Part shown: positions 44,632 through 52,395 of the stretch, piece after piece | Layout: each line of letters opens with the position of its first letter | Position numbering within the stretch: the first letter of the stretch is position 1 | Source: Chryseobacterium gleum | GTDB taxonomy: Bacteria > Bacteroidota > Bacteroidia > Flavobacteriales > Schleiferiaceae | Assembly: GCA_945883565.1 (NCBI GenBank) | Contig: CAMCXO010000003.1 | Location: forward strand, 107,566-171,565 | Length of the DNA stretch: 64,000 nt | Reading direction: 5' to 3' | Position numbers and translations under genes: made by a program | Notes under the pieces: model-generated | What the model was told of the DNA's origin: nothing | Databases searched by the model: none | Seen by the model: only the letters and a program-made list of their open reading frames with translations

Positions 44632-45669
44632 TTACAATTCTAGTCCCCCAAATAAATCGGCCTGCCTACCGCCCATTTTTATGCCTAAATGCTTAAAAGC
44701 CTTTTCCGTGGCCATTCTGCCTCTTGGCGTTCGGTGAATGAAACCCTCTTGTATTAAATACGGTTCGTACACTTCTTCTATGGTTTCGGCTTGCTCGCCT
44801 ACCGCTGTACCTATAGTGGTTAAACCCACCGGCCCGCCTCCAAACTTTTCTATTATCGTTCGCAATATGCGGTGGTCCATTTCATCCAATCCGCTTTCAT
44901 CCACCATCAAGGCATCCAAACCAAATTTGGCCAACTCTATGTCTATACGTCCATTGCCCTTTACTTGAGCAAAATCACGCATTCGCCTCAACAATCCATT
45001 GGCAATTCGCGGGGTTCCACGGCTCCTCCGGGCTATTTCAATGGCAGCTGTTTCCTGAATAGGCACCAAAAGAATTTGAGCCGACCTCATAACAATATCC
45101 TTCAACAACTCTATTTTGTAATACTCCAATCGGGCATTGATGCCAAACCTGGCCCGCAAAGGCGCGGTAAGCAATCCGGAACGTGTGGTAGCCCCTACCA
45201 AGGTAAATGGATTGAGGTTTATTTGAATCGAACGCGCACTGGGGCCACTCTCTATCATAATATCTATCCGAAAATCCTCCATAGCCGAGTACAAATACTC
45301 CTCAATAACCGGACTTAAACGGTGAATTTCGTCAACAAACAAAATATCCCGCTCTTCCAAATTCGTAAGCAATCCGGCCAGATCGCCTGGCTTATCCAAT
45401 ACCGGGCCCGAGGTTATTTTCATTCCAACCCCCAATTCGTTGGCAATGATGTGCGACAAGGTGGTTTTGCCCAAACCGGGCGGTCCATGCAATAGTACAT
45501 GATCCAAAGCCTCCCCTCTTTGATTGGCTGCTTGAACAAATACTTTTAAATTGTCGAGCACCTTTTCCTGACCCGCAAAATCGCTGAACGTTTGCGGACG
45601 AAGCTTTCTATCCAGATCTTTTTGCTCGTCATCGAGCTTGTCCCAACCGGGCTCTAAATTGGGGTTCAT
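44632..45669 (-). CDS. ruvB: Holliday junction branch migration ATPase RuvB
   Basis: 345 residues from ATG 45669; the longer frame to 45765 crosses the promoter region and adds 32 atypical residues. Motifs: [20 protein letters not shown], Walker [21 protein letters not shown], Walker [14 protein letters not shown], sensor [19 protein letters not shown] with Arg finger, and the C-terminal winged helix ([20 protein letters not shown]). It powers branch migration with RuvA; ruvA and ruvC are not in the window. It shares a divergent promoter region with the rhodanese cluster. Confidence 0.96.
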   Translation of the reverse strand: MNPNLEPGWDKLDDEQKDLDRKLRPQTFSDFAGQEKVLDNLKVFVQAANQRGEALDHVLLHGPPGLGKTTLSHIIANELGVGMKITSGPVLDKPGDLAGLLTNLEERDILFVDEIHRLSPVIEEYLYSAMEDFRIDIMIESGPSARSIQINLNPFTLVGATTRSGLLTAPLRARFGINARLEYYKIELLKDIVMRSAQILLVPIQETAAIEIARRSRGTPRIANGLLRRMRDFAQVKGNGRIDIELAKFGLDALMVDESGLDEMDHRILRTIIEKFGGGPVGLTTIGTAVGEQAETIEEVYEPYLIQEGFIHRTPRGRMATEKAFKHLGIKMGGRQADLFGGLEL

Positions 45670-45678
45670 AGGAAACCC

Positions 45679-45686
45679 CAAATATA
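45679..45686 (-). promoter_or_regulatory. -7 promoter element of ruvB
   Basis: TATATTTG on the minus strand, an exact TAnnTTTG, 9 bases before the chosen ruvB ATG (45669). It supports the shorter ruvB start. Confidence 0.45.
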
Positions 45687-45735
45687 GAGACAAGGCAGGG
45701 TGACGGCGGTTACAAACACACTTTGAAGCCACCGG

Positions 45736-45743
45736 TAATTTTG
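45736..45743 (+). promoter_or_regulatory. -7 promoter element of the rhodanese cluster
   Basis: TAATTTTG, an exact TAnnTTTG, 22 bases before the first rhodanese ATG. Divergent from the ruvB element in the same 96-base gap. Confidence 0.45.
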
Positions 45744-45765
45744 CCGCGTTAAAAACAATTCCCAA

Positions 45766-46044
45766 ATGACTTTAAACGAAATCATCAACCACCCAAACGC
45801 TACCATCGTAGATGTGCGCACCCCGGGCGAATTTGCAGCCGGACATGTAGAAGGCTCCATCAACATTCCTCTTAACGAAGTACCTAACCGCGTTGCCGAA
45901 TTTAAAGGCATGAGCCGTCCTTTGGTGCTTTGCTGCCAAAGCGGAGGCCGCAGTGGTCAGGCTACACACTTTCTACAATCTCAAGGTCTCGACGAAGTGT
46001 ACAATGCCGGCGGTTGGGGTCAGGTTAAAATCCATAAAATGTAA
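45766..46044 (+). CDS. Rhodanese-like protein 1 (cytoplasmic)
   Basis: 92 residues, a single rhodanese domain. The entry motif is [20 protein letters not shown], and the active loop CQSGGRS has the catalytic Cys at residue 57 followed by Arg62, the six-residue sulfurtransferase loop. No signal peptide. Its stop overlaps the next rhodanese start by one base (TAATG). Persulfide carrier or thiosulfate sulfurtransferase activity is likely; acceptor unknown. Confidence 0.9.
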   Translation: MTLNEIINHPNATIVDVRTPGEFAAGHVEGSINIPLNEVPNRVAEFKGMSRPLVLCCQSGGRSGQATHFLQSQGLDEVYNAGGWGQVKIHKM

Positions 46045-46352
46045 TGGGTTTACTTAGCTGGCTCATGGGCGGCCCAAAAGTCGATATGGGCGACCTCATT
46101 AAAAACCAAAAAGCACAAGTAATTGATGTGCGCAGTCCGGGAGAATATCAAAGTGGGCATTTAAAGGGCTCAATCAATATCCCCCTCGACCAAATTTCAA
46201 AAAACGCCTCCAAAATTAAAAAAGACCGCCCGGTGGTAGTATGTTGCGCCAGCGGAACCCGCAGTGGCATGGCCAAAGGCATGCTCAAGCAAATGGGCTT
46301 CGAAGCACACAATGGCGGCTCTTGGACTTCCTTGCGCCAATACATGGGTTAA
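46044..46352 (+). CDS. Rhodanese-like protein 2
   Basis: 102 residues. An N-terminal 12-residue hydrophobic or amphipathic stretch (GLLSWLMGGPKVDM) precedes the rhodanese domain: VIDVRSPGEYQSGHLKGSIN and active loop CASGTRSG with Cys68. It may associate with the membrane through its N-terminus. It is coupled to rhodanese 1 by a one-base overlap, and rhodanese 3 starts 16 bases later. Confidence 0.9.
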   Translation: MGLLSWLMGGPKVDMGDLIKNQKAQVIDVRSPGEYQSGHLKGSINIPLDQISKNASKIKKDRPVVVCCASGTRSGMAKGMLKQMGFEAHNGGSWTSLRQYMG

Positions 46353-46368
46353 CCCTTATCTTTAAAAC

Positions 46369-46767
46369 ATGAAAAGCATTCTCTTCACCGCCATATTGGC
46401 CATCTCTCTGAGCTCTTGTGCCCAAAGCAACGAGCAAACCCCCGGCACCACCGCCAAACATGTAAATGTTAGCGAATTTGCTCAATTTAAAACCCGTCAA
46501 GAAGCCCAACTTCTAGATGTTAGAACCCCCGGCGAATTTGCCCAAGGCCATATTCCAGGCGCTTTTAATTACAATGTAAACGATGCCGGCTTTATGAAAA
46601 ATGCCGAAACCCTCGACAAAAACAAACCGGTATATGTGTATTGCCGCTCGGGTGCCCGCAGCAGCAACGCCATGAATCAACTTAAAAAAGCGGGTTTTAA
46701 AGAGGTATATAACCTTCAAGGTGGCATTATGGCCTGGGGCAGCGAGGGCCGCGAAGTAAGCAAATGA
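46369..46767 (+). CDS. Rhodanese-like lipoprotein 3
   Basis: 132 residues. Lipobox ISLSSC (Cys17) shows export and lipidation, so this copy acts in the periplasm, unlike the two before it. Rhodanese domain: [20 protein letters not shown] and active loop CRSGARSS with Cys92. Overlaps the next small membrane protein by 4 bases (ATGA). The trio thus spans cytoplasm and periplasm, consistent with moving sulfane sulfur across the membrane (inference). Confidence 0.9.
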   Translation: MKSILFTAILAISLSSCAQSNEQTPGTTAKHVNVSEFAQFKTRQEAQLLDVRTPGEFAQGHIPGAFNYNVNDAGFMKNAETLDKNKPVYVYCRSGARSSNAMNQLKKAGFKEVYNLQGGIMAWGSEGREVSK

Positions 46768-46988
46768 TGTTTAGTAAATTAAACAAAAAACGATTGGGGC
46801 TGCTCGCACTGTCTGTAGCGGTGGGCAGCCTTGGTGGTTATGCGTATTACTATTTTATAGGTTGCAGCTCAGGCAGCTGTGCCATTACCTCCAACCCCTT
46901 GCACAGCACCCTTTACGGCGCTTTGTTGGGCTGGCTGGCCGGCGATATGCTGCCTAACAACAAAACCAAAAACGAAGAAAACGCCTAA
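46764..46988 (+). CDS. DUF6132 small membrane protein
   Basis: 74 residues with two hydrophobic segments (LLALSVAVGSLGGYAYYYFI and LYGALLGWLAGDML) joined by GCSSGSCAITSNPLHS, the Cys-containing loop of the DUF6132 family, which commonly neighbours rhodaneses. Two adjacent ATG codons (46764 and 46767) are possible starts; the first overlaps the rhodanese 3 stop. The two Cys in the loop could carry or sense sulfur, but this is inference. Confidence 0.75.
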   Translation: MMFSKLNKKRLGLLALSVAVGSLGGYAYYYFIGCSSGSCAITSNPLHSTLYGALLGWLAGDMLPNNKTKNEENA

Positions 46989-47062
46989 TCATCGGCAAAG
47001 CCTTTCATCTTCACCCTTTCAAAGGGCTAAGTTTTTAACCCAAACCCCAGCTTTTTATTAAT

Positions 47063-47359
47063 ATGGCCAGTTTCAAAGATTTGGTTTCCGGCAATAAACC
47101 TGTTCTAGTGGACTTCAGCGCCGAGTGGTGCGGTCCGTTCAAAATTATGCACCCCATTTTACAACAAGTGGCAGCCGAAATGGGCGACAAAGCCAAAATA
47201 TTAAAAATAGACGTCGACAAAAACCCACAACTTGCCGGTTCTCTCGACATCAAAGGCGTGCCCACCCTCATTCTGTACAAAGACGGCGTTCAAATTTGGC
47301 GTCAATCGGGCGTGGTTCCCGCCCAGCAGCTCAAGAGCCTAATCGAATCCTACACCTAA
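47063..47359 (+). CDS. Thioredoxin-family protein lacking the second active-site Cys
   Basis: 98 residues with the full thioredoxin fold: [40 protein letters not shown] (cis-Pro) and FKDL at the N-terminus. The active site reads WCGPF instead of WCGPC: Cys23 is kept but residue 26 is Phe (codon TTC). This would prevent dithiol reduction and leave a monothiol, suited to mixed disulfide or persulfide carriage. A single TGC to TTC change, or a sequencing error, could cause it. It lies 74 bases downstream of DUF6132 and 51 bases before the FAD oxidoreductase. Confidence 0.85.
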   Translation: MASFKDLVSGNKPVLVDFSAEWCGPFKIMHPILQQVAAEMGDKAKILKIDVDKNPQLAGSLDIKGVPTLILYKDGVQIWRQSGVVPAQQLKSLIESYT

Positions 47360-47398
47360 CCTCAACATATTTGTATAGGGCCTAAGGGGTCACACCCT

Positions 47399-47406
47399 TA
47401 ATTTTG
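47399..47406 (+). promoter_or_regulatory. -7 promoter element of the FAD oxidoreductase gene
   Basis: TAATTTTG, an exact TAnnTTTG, 4 bases before the ATG at 47411. A TTTG lies 25 bases upstream. Predicted start at the ATG (leaderless). Confidence 0.4.
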
Positions 47407-47410
47407 GCCC

Positions 47411-48532
47411 ATGATTTACGACTTGGCCATAGTTGGTGCCGGACCAGCAGGCGCCATGGCAGCCTATAAGGCGGCACAACTTGGCTTAAAAACCGCCCTT
47501 CTCGATGCCGAACAATTCCCAAGGCACAAAGTATGTGGCGATGCCATTCCCTACGAAACCTATAAATTGTTGCAATCCATTGCGCCCCATTGGCACCAAC
47601 AACTTCTCCAAAACAGCAGCGCCCAAAGCATACGCTACGCCCGAATTTTCACCCCCAATCAAAAAAGCATTTCTATAGAATGGTACACCAAAGCCGTTAA
47701 CCAAAAACGCTTTGATTTCGACCATTGGCTGCTGCAAAATTGCCTCGAAAACCAAAACATCGCATTCTTCCAAAACTTTAGGGTTAAAACCATTAAAGGC
47801 CATGCCGGCGCCTTTACGCTTGGCAACGGCAACCAAAACCTCGATACCCGATTTATTATAGGTGCCGGTGGCGCCCACTGCCCCGTAGCCCGTCAACTAG
47901 CCCAAAAACGCACTCTGCACCACCACCATTGCGGCGCTTTGCGAGCTTATTACGAAAACATAGAGGGCCTTCAGGCCAATACCAACGAAATTCATATTCT
48001 AAAAAACCACATCCCCGGCTATTTGTGGATTTTCCCCCTGCCAAACAACCAAGCCAACGTAGGCTTTGGCATGCTTTCCTCGGCTATTCGAAAAAACCAG
48101 ATCGATTTGAAACAAGCCTTCGCCCAGGCCCTTCAATCCAACGAACTCAAAGACCGATTTCAAAACGCCACCTTACTGCATAAAATTCAAGGCTTCGACC
48201 TACCCTTGGGCTCCGCACCACCAAACACAGGCGGACCAGGTTACCTTTTGGCAGGAGATGCCGCTTCGCTTATAGACCCACTCGACGGGCACGGAATAGG
48301 CGCCGCCATGTACGCCGGACATTTAGCCGCCCAATTGGCCGCACAAAATCTAAAGGGCGAAATAAGCCAAGCCATAATGCTCAGCCAATACCAACAACAA
48401 CTCAATAAAAAATTCTTCAAAACCTTTAAACAACACCACCGCTTACTGCGCTTCGCCCACTACCCTTTTCTACTCAACCTCCTCACATACAAGCCCCTGC
48501 TCAAACTCAGCAAGCTTAAAATTCACGATTAA
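47411..48532 (+). CDS. FAD-dependent oxidoreductase, geranylgeranyl reductase-like
   Basis: 373 residues. N-terminal Rossmann motif YDLAIVGAGPAGAMAAYKAA, then FPRHKVCGDAIPYET (the GxCGD segment of the geranylgeranyl reductase group), PGYLWIFPLPNNQANVGFGM and the FAD-ribose site LLAGDAASLIDPLDGHGIG. These soluble or membrane-associated flavoproteins reduce polyprenyl chains or other alkenes; the substrate cannot be told here. The C-terminus is basic (LLKLSKLKIHD). The sequence is richer in C and A than the genes upstream. It ends next to the repeat-rich region. Confidence 0.85.
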   Translation: MIYDLAIVGAGPAGAMAAYKAAQLGLKTALLDAEQFPRHKVCGDAIPYETYKLLQSIAPHWHQQLLQNSSAQSIRYARIFTPNQKSISIEWYTKAVNQKRFDFDHWLLQNCLENQNIAFFQNFRVKTIKGHAGAFTLGNGNQNLDTRFIIGAGGAHCPVARQLAQKRTLHHHHCGALRAYYENIEGLQANTNEIHILKNHIPGYLWIFPLPNNQANVGFGMLSSAIRKNQIDLKQAFAQALQSNELKDRFQNATLLHKIQGFDLPLGSAPPNTGGPGYLLAGDAASLIDPLDGHGIGAAMYAGHLAAQLAAQNLKGEISQAIMLSQYQQQLNKKFFKTFKQHHRLLRFAHYPFLLNLLTYKPLLKLSKLKIHD

Positions 48533-48685
48533 AGCCCACATTTAGGGCGCCCCCGCAAGGGGTAAAAAATCATTCACAACCAAAACATCTTCAGCCCCTC
48601 GCGGGCCGGGCTTTCCTCTCCAAGTCCTCGCCGCGCATAAAAAAGCCCGCAATTAAACCCAAATTCGGGCGCGGCTGTGGGCTTT
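48531..48685. repeat. Inverted-repeat intergenic element
   Basis: AAAGCCCACA at 48531-48540 is the perfect inverted repeat of TGTGGGCTTT at 48676-48685. The left arm begins in the stop codon region of the oxidoreductase gene. Inside are GC-rich stretches, including two related segments each starting GGGCTTTCC (48608 and 48679) followed by a CAA-TCC motif. No coding capacity. It looks like a small non-autonomous or REP-like repeat; whether it recurs elsewhere in the genome cannot be seen here. Confidence 0.6.
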
Positions 48686-48755
48686 CCACTGCAATCCCTG
48701 GCGCAGATTGTCTGGATTTGATGTTTATAGAAAAATTATAGGAATGGTTAATGTT

Positions 48756-48772
48756 CGACCCCGATAGGGTCG
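48756..48772. repeat. Short palindrome
   Basis: CGACCCC-GAT-AGGGTCG, a near-perfect 7-bp inverted repeat (CGACCC pairs with GGGTCG) with a short loop. It lies 28 bases before the 51-bp repeat array and resembles REP-type intergenic palindromes. Confidence 0.6.
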
Positions 48773-48799
48773 CAATGTGTTGTTTGTGTCATATTCTAT

Positions 48800-49003
48800 T
48801 CTTCGTAGCAAGATTCACCTACCACATTCATAAGGGGCGTAGCCCTGATTTCTTCGTAGCAACATTCACCCACCACATTCATAAGGGGCGTAGCCCTGAT
48901 ATCTTCGTAGCAACATTCACCCACCACATTCATAAGGGGCGTTAGCCCTGATATCTTCGTAGCAAGATTCACCCACCACATTCATAAGGGGCGTAGCCCT
49001 GTA
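48800..49003. repeat. 51-bp tandem repeat array (four copies)
   Basis: Four copies beginning at 48800, 48851, 48902 and 48954, each starting TCTTCGTAGCAA and ending in the palindrome AGGGGCGTAGCCCT. Copy 3 carries one extra T. Copies 2-4 differ by a few bases. Each holds a small potential hairpin (AGGGGC/GCCCT with a GTA loop). Being 51 bp (17 codons), the array is open on both strands but has no start or stop structure of a gene. There are no spacers between units, so it is not CRISPR. Confidence 0.9.
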
Positions 49004-49390
49004 ATCGTTTGCTCGTTATTATTTGTTACGAAGATTTTAGAGCTACCCCCAGTATATTAACTCTATTAAGGGTTTTTGCTTGAACTGTAACACCCACCTA
49101 TTTGCTTTCTACGTTCATTTGACGAACCGTTAAAAGCAAAAAACAGAGCCATGCGCCACAGCCTGCAGTGAAACATTTTCTGTATTTTAACTTCTGTTAG
49201 CATCTTTAACTTTATACGTATTCTAAATCCAGTTCATTAATCGATAATCGATGCCATAAGGTCAAAATATTTTAGGAATCCACCAAGTAATGGGTAAGAA
49301 ATATATTTCTAAGTGGTGGTATTCAACACCAGTCTGGTCTACGGCCTCCTATTATTCCCCCCAAGAAAAAACAGCTATGTAATCTTAACT
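49004..49390. other. Gene-free stretch
   Basis: Nothing recognised: AT-rich DNA with no ORF of merit, no tRNA cloverleaf and no clear terminator, lying between the 51-bp and 105-bp repeat arrays. Confidence 0.5.
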
Positions 49391-49394
49391 GTTG

Positions 49395-49925
49395 ACCCAG
49401 TTTAATTTACACTCTCCACTTCGAGCATTCAATTGCCGGCTTCTCCAATTCTTCTGTCAACGTTTTCAATTTTTACACAGACTTCAAGCATTCAACTTCC
49501 CATTCCAAACATTCAACCACCCACTTCGAGCATTCATTAATAGGCCTTTTCAATTTTTTTGCCCACATTTTCAAAATTTCGACAGACTTCAAACCTTCCC
49601 GCACCGGCATCGAACAGCCATTATTTGGCTTCAAGCATTCATTAATAGACATTTTCAATTTTTTTACCGACGTTTTCAAATTATCAATAGACTTCAAACC
49701 TTCCCGCACCGGCATCGAACAGCCATTATTTGGCTTCGAGCATGCATTCAAAGGCGTTTTCAATTTTTTTACCGACGTTTTCAAATTATCAATAGACTTC
49801 AAACCTTCCCGCGCCAGCATCGAACATGCATTATTTGGCTTCGAGCATGCATTCAAAGGCATTTTCAATTTTTTTACCCACGTTTCCAAATTATCAACAG
49901 ACTTCAAACCTTCCCGTCCCCACAT
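49395..49925. repeat. 105-bp tandem repeat array (about five copies)
   Basis: A GACTTCAA anchor recurs exactly every 105 bases at 49480, 49585, 49690, 49795 and 49900. Copies 2-4 are close to identical (CTTCCCGCACCGGCATCGAA, then GCCATTATTTGGCTTC); the first is more degenerate. Each unit also contains a TTTTCAATTTTTTTACC element. As 105 is a multiple of three, both strands stay open for over 450 bases. Read on the minus strand, the repeat is 35 residues, amphipathic and Lys/Cys-rich (REGLKSIDNLKTSVKKLK). No start signal or upstream gene supports expression. Confidence 0.9.
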
Positions 49926-50456
49926 CAAAAGTTCCAGCGTTAACTGTCAACGTTAAATCAAAGACATCACCATTCAAACTACCAATAAAACCAACCTAAC
50001 ACTACATTCACTATTCTAAAGAATAAACCTCGGCCCTTTCAGCTTGGCAACTGGTATACTGCCGAAGAGGCTTAGCAAGTCCACACAACGGAGCTCGCCC
50101 GGCCGCACTTAGCCTATTCAATGGAGACCGACTGACAGACTGAACAGGCCTTGCGTTGCGAATACTGTGTTTATTTTTTTAAGCGCCTGCTTTAATGTAT
50201 CAACGCCCAAAGCCAATAGCTGGCGGCTAAAACACCCCAAAAAAGAGGGGGGTCGGACACCTATATCCATAGCTTTTTTCTATTCCATCCAAAAGCAATT
50301 CGTCCTACCAGCAACCATGGCTTTTCTTTTCAATTATTTTTACTTAATGTAGGTTTTATTTTAATTTTACATCCAAACAAAACACTTTTGAATCGTCTTA
50401 AAAAAGATTTCCATCTGGAGAATGAGTCTTCCTCGCCCCTCTTTTGCTTTTTAAGT
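49926..50456. other. Gene-free stretch after the repeats
   Basis: About 530 bases without a convincing gene. A moderately GC-rich block at about 50030-50160 has an imperfect inverted repeat (CCTATTCA near 50111 against TGAACAGG near 50140), but no tRNA, attC or IS end is recognised. The short ORF at 50167-50352 lacks coding character. Confidence 0.4.
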
Positions 50457-52217
50457 GTGAATCGACTGAGGCATGTTATACTGTACTGTTCATTTTTTTT
50501 GTGGTTTTCAGCTCTTGGGCAGCAACCAAGCACAGTTACAGGAAACCTTTTTGTACATCCTACTGGGAGTATTTCTTTTCTTGGTGATTTAACGATTAAC
50601 CAGGGCTCAAATTTTACTGTACAGGGAGATATTGACCTATCTGGGCAAATATTGGGTTCAGAACGAGTCGATTTGAGTTCTTCTGCCAATCTAACCCTAA
50701 GAAATAATGCCGCCTTCCTGTTACAACATGAAAGCTATGAAGAGATTAATCAACTGAGTATTTATAACAGTGGCGCATTATCTGTTCCCAGTGGGCATAC
50801 CCTATTGTTAAATGGAAATTTCCTGAATAACTCCAATAACGTAGGCGTTTATCTATTGGCCGATGGCAATGGATATTCGCAACTCAAAGTAAACGGAAGC
50901 AGTCAAGGCAGCGGAAAGGTTAGCCTAGAGCAGTACATATCTAACAACGGATGGCACAATTTGTCTATGCCTGTTGCCGGAATGATAAGCGAGTTTGGTG
51001 CCATTAATACGGCCATTCACCCAAATACCCGCAATATTTATTTCTGGGATGAAGCTAATAGCCAATGGGTAAGTCCCGCAGGTGCAACCGATGGTTCAAC
51101 GACAGCCAATATACCAGGATTGGGCTATTTGGTTTATGTTGGAACAAATGGAGTTATTGGCTCGGCAGGCGTTATTGATGTTGAAGGGCAACTAATTACT
51201 GCGGCCAACTCTTCGCTTACCAATGCCGGAAGCAGTGGCAATCCAGATTATGATCAATGGAATTTAGTGGCCAATCCATTTACATGTGGATTGGATTTTA
51301 GCATGTTAAATAGAAATCAGCTGTTCAACTCATTTAGCATTTGGGATCCGGGGGCGAATTCATATCGAGACTATTCTGGCCTTGCTGGTGATTTTACCAA
51401 TCCAACTGTTGCCCCCTTGCAGTCATTTTGGGTAAGAACCAGTGGAGCCAACCCAAGTTTAACCAATATGGAGATGGCTCAGTCTGGCACACTCAATCTT
51501 GGCTCAAGTTTTTTCAAGGCCCAATCATTGGTTGACGATCGCTTTTTTGTTCGGGTAGATGAAGTAACGCAGCCACAGAAATACGATGATATATTGGTGG
51601 GAATGGTATCAGGGGCCACAGATGGTTTAGACTTGAATTGGGATGCTGCATCGAAACGAAATGCAGGGGATGTGCCTACTTTGATGATGGTGATACAGGG
51701 AGAAGAAATTAGTCACAACGCCATCGATTACGGACCCGGCAGAACCTATTCGAAATTTTTACCTGTTCATTTTGAATCAAACAAAGACCAAGTGGCTTAC
51801 CGCTTTAGTTTGGCAGACAGTCTCCTTTTAAATAATTATTCCATTGAATTAGAAGACCTAAAGAACCACGTTTTGTATAATTTAAGGGCTGGAGATTATT
51901 TGTTTACCAACGATACCGCCTACCCATCGCACCGCTTTATTCTTCACATAAACCCTGGCAGTATTGGTGTAATTGAAAATGAAAGCGCCAACATCAAGGT
52001 AGGGCAATCATTAGAGCACCAAGAAGTGGTAATCGCTTTTGAATCACTGGAGGGGAAAAATGCACACGTCTACATTTCCAATGTTTTAGGGCAAATTATT
52101 TACAAGAATGAACATCTCTCAGAAGGAAAACTAAACATTCCTATCCACCGCAAAGGACTTTATATGGTAAATGTACGGGTAGGCACTAAAACCGTGGTTC
52201 AACGTGTATGGTTCTAA
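50457..52217 (+). CDS. Secreted protein with T9SS-type C-terminal domain
   Basis: 586 residues from GTG 50457, chosen because it gives a clean signal peptide (NRLRHVILYCSFFLWFSALG); a TTG at 50388 would add 23 residues before it. The N-terminal body is beta-rich with repeated Gly/Asn/Ser turns (YNSGALSVPSGHTLLLNGNF). The last 80 residues (HVYISNVLGQIIYKNEH, then GLYMVNVRVGTKTVVQRVWF) match the end of T9SS sorting domains. It is probably exported to the cell surface. The gene-free repeat region lies upstream and a secreted repeat protein downstream. Confidence 0.65.
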   Translation: MNRLRHVILYCSFFLWFSALGQQPSTVTGNLFVHPTGSISFLGDLTINQGSNFTVQGDIDLSGQILGSERVDLSSSANLTLRNNAAFLLQHESYEEINQLSIYNSGALSVPSGHTLLLNGNFLNNSNNVGVYLLADGNGYSQLKVNGSSQGSGKVSLEQYISNNGWHNLSMPVAGMISEFGAINTAIHPNTRNIYFWDEANSQWVSPAGATDGSTTANIPGLGYLVYVGTNGVIGSAGVIDVEGQLITAANSSLTNAGSSGNPDYDQWNLVANPFTCGLDFSMLNRNQLFNSFSIWDPGANSYRDYSGLAGDFTNPTVAPLQSFWVRTSGANPSLTNMEMAQSGTLNLGSSFFKAQSLVDDRFFVRVDEVTQPQKYDDILVGMVSGATDGLDLNWDAASKRNAGDVPTLMMVIQGEEISHNAIDYGPGRTYSKFLPVHFESNKDQVAYRFSLADSLLLNNYSIELEDLKNHVLYNLRAGDYLFTNDTAYPSHRFILHINPGSIGVIENESANIKVGQSLEHQEVVIAFESLEGKNAHVYISNVLGQIIYKNEHLSEGKLNIPIHRKGLYMVNVRVGTKTVVQRVWF

Positions 52218-52224
52218 AGAAGTG

Positions 52225-52347
52225 ATGGCCATGCACCGTGTGGAATTTCATGAACTTTTCCTTTCAATAAAGGGTAAAAAATGGTATCCAACCTTTTATT
52301 TGAAAGCAACAAGTTCAGATTTGGCAGTTAAAATCAACATCAACTAA
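52225..52347 (+). CDS. Possible small ORF, 40 residues
   Basis: ATG to TAA, encoding MAMHRVEFHELFLSIKGKKW and 20 more residues. It starts 7 bases after the preceding stop. Not recognised, no strong ribosome-binding site; it may be non-coding. Confidence 0.15.
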   Translation: MAMHRVEFHELFLSIKGKKWYPTFYLKATSSDLAVKININ

Positions 52348-52395
52348 AAAGGCTTCGCTGCCTTATTAAAGCTCGCAACAAAAAGCGTATTTCAG

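Noticed and set aside
45669..45765. N-terminal extension of ruvB
   Set aside because: It covers the divergent promoter region and adds residues not found in RuvB.
48751..48981. Short ORFs inside the 51-bp repeats
   Set aside because: They are repeats read as protein (51 = 17 codons), starting in palindromic DNA, with no gene features.
48800..49003. Possible CRISPR array
   Set aside because: The units are contiguous 51-bp tandem copies with no unique spacers between them, and no cas genes lie in the window.
49392..49943. Long ORFs over the 105-bp array on both strands taken as genes
   Set aside because: Both frames stay open because 105 is a multiple of three; no start signal, promoter or neighbouring operon supports either, so the array is reported as a repeat, with coding left as a question.
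50010..50165. tRNA or integron attC-like site in the GC-rich block
   Set aside because: No cloverleaf, T-loop GTTC or attC core can be traced; only an imperfect hairpin is present.
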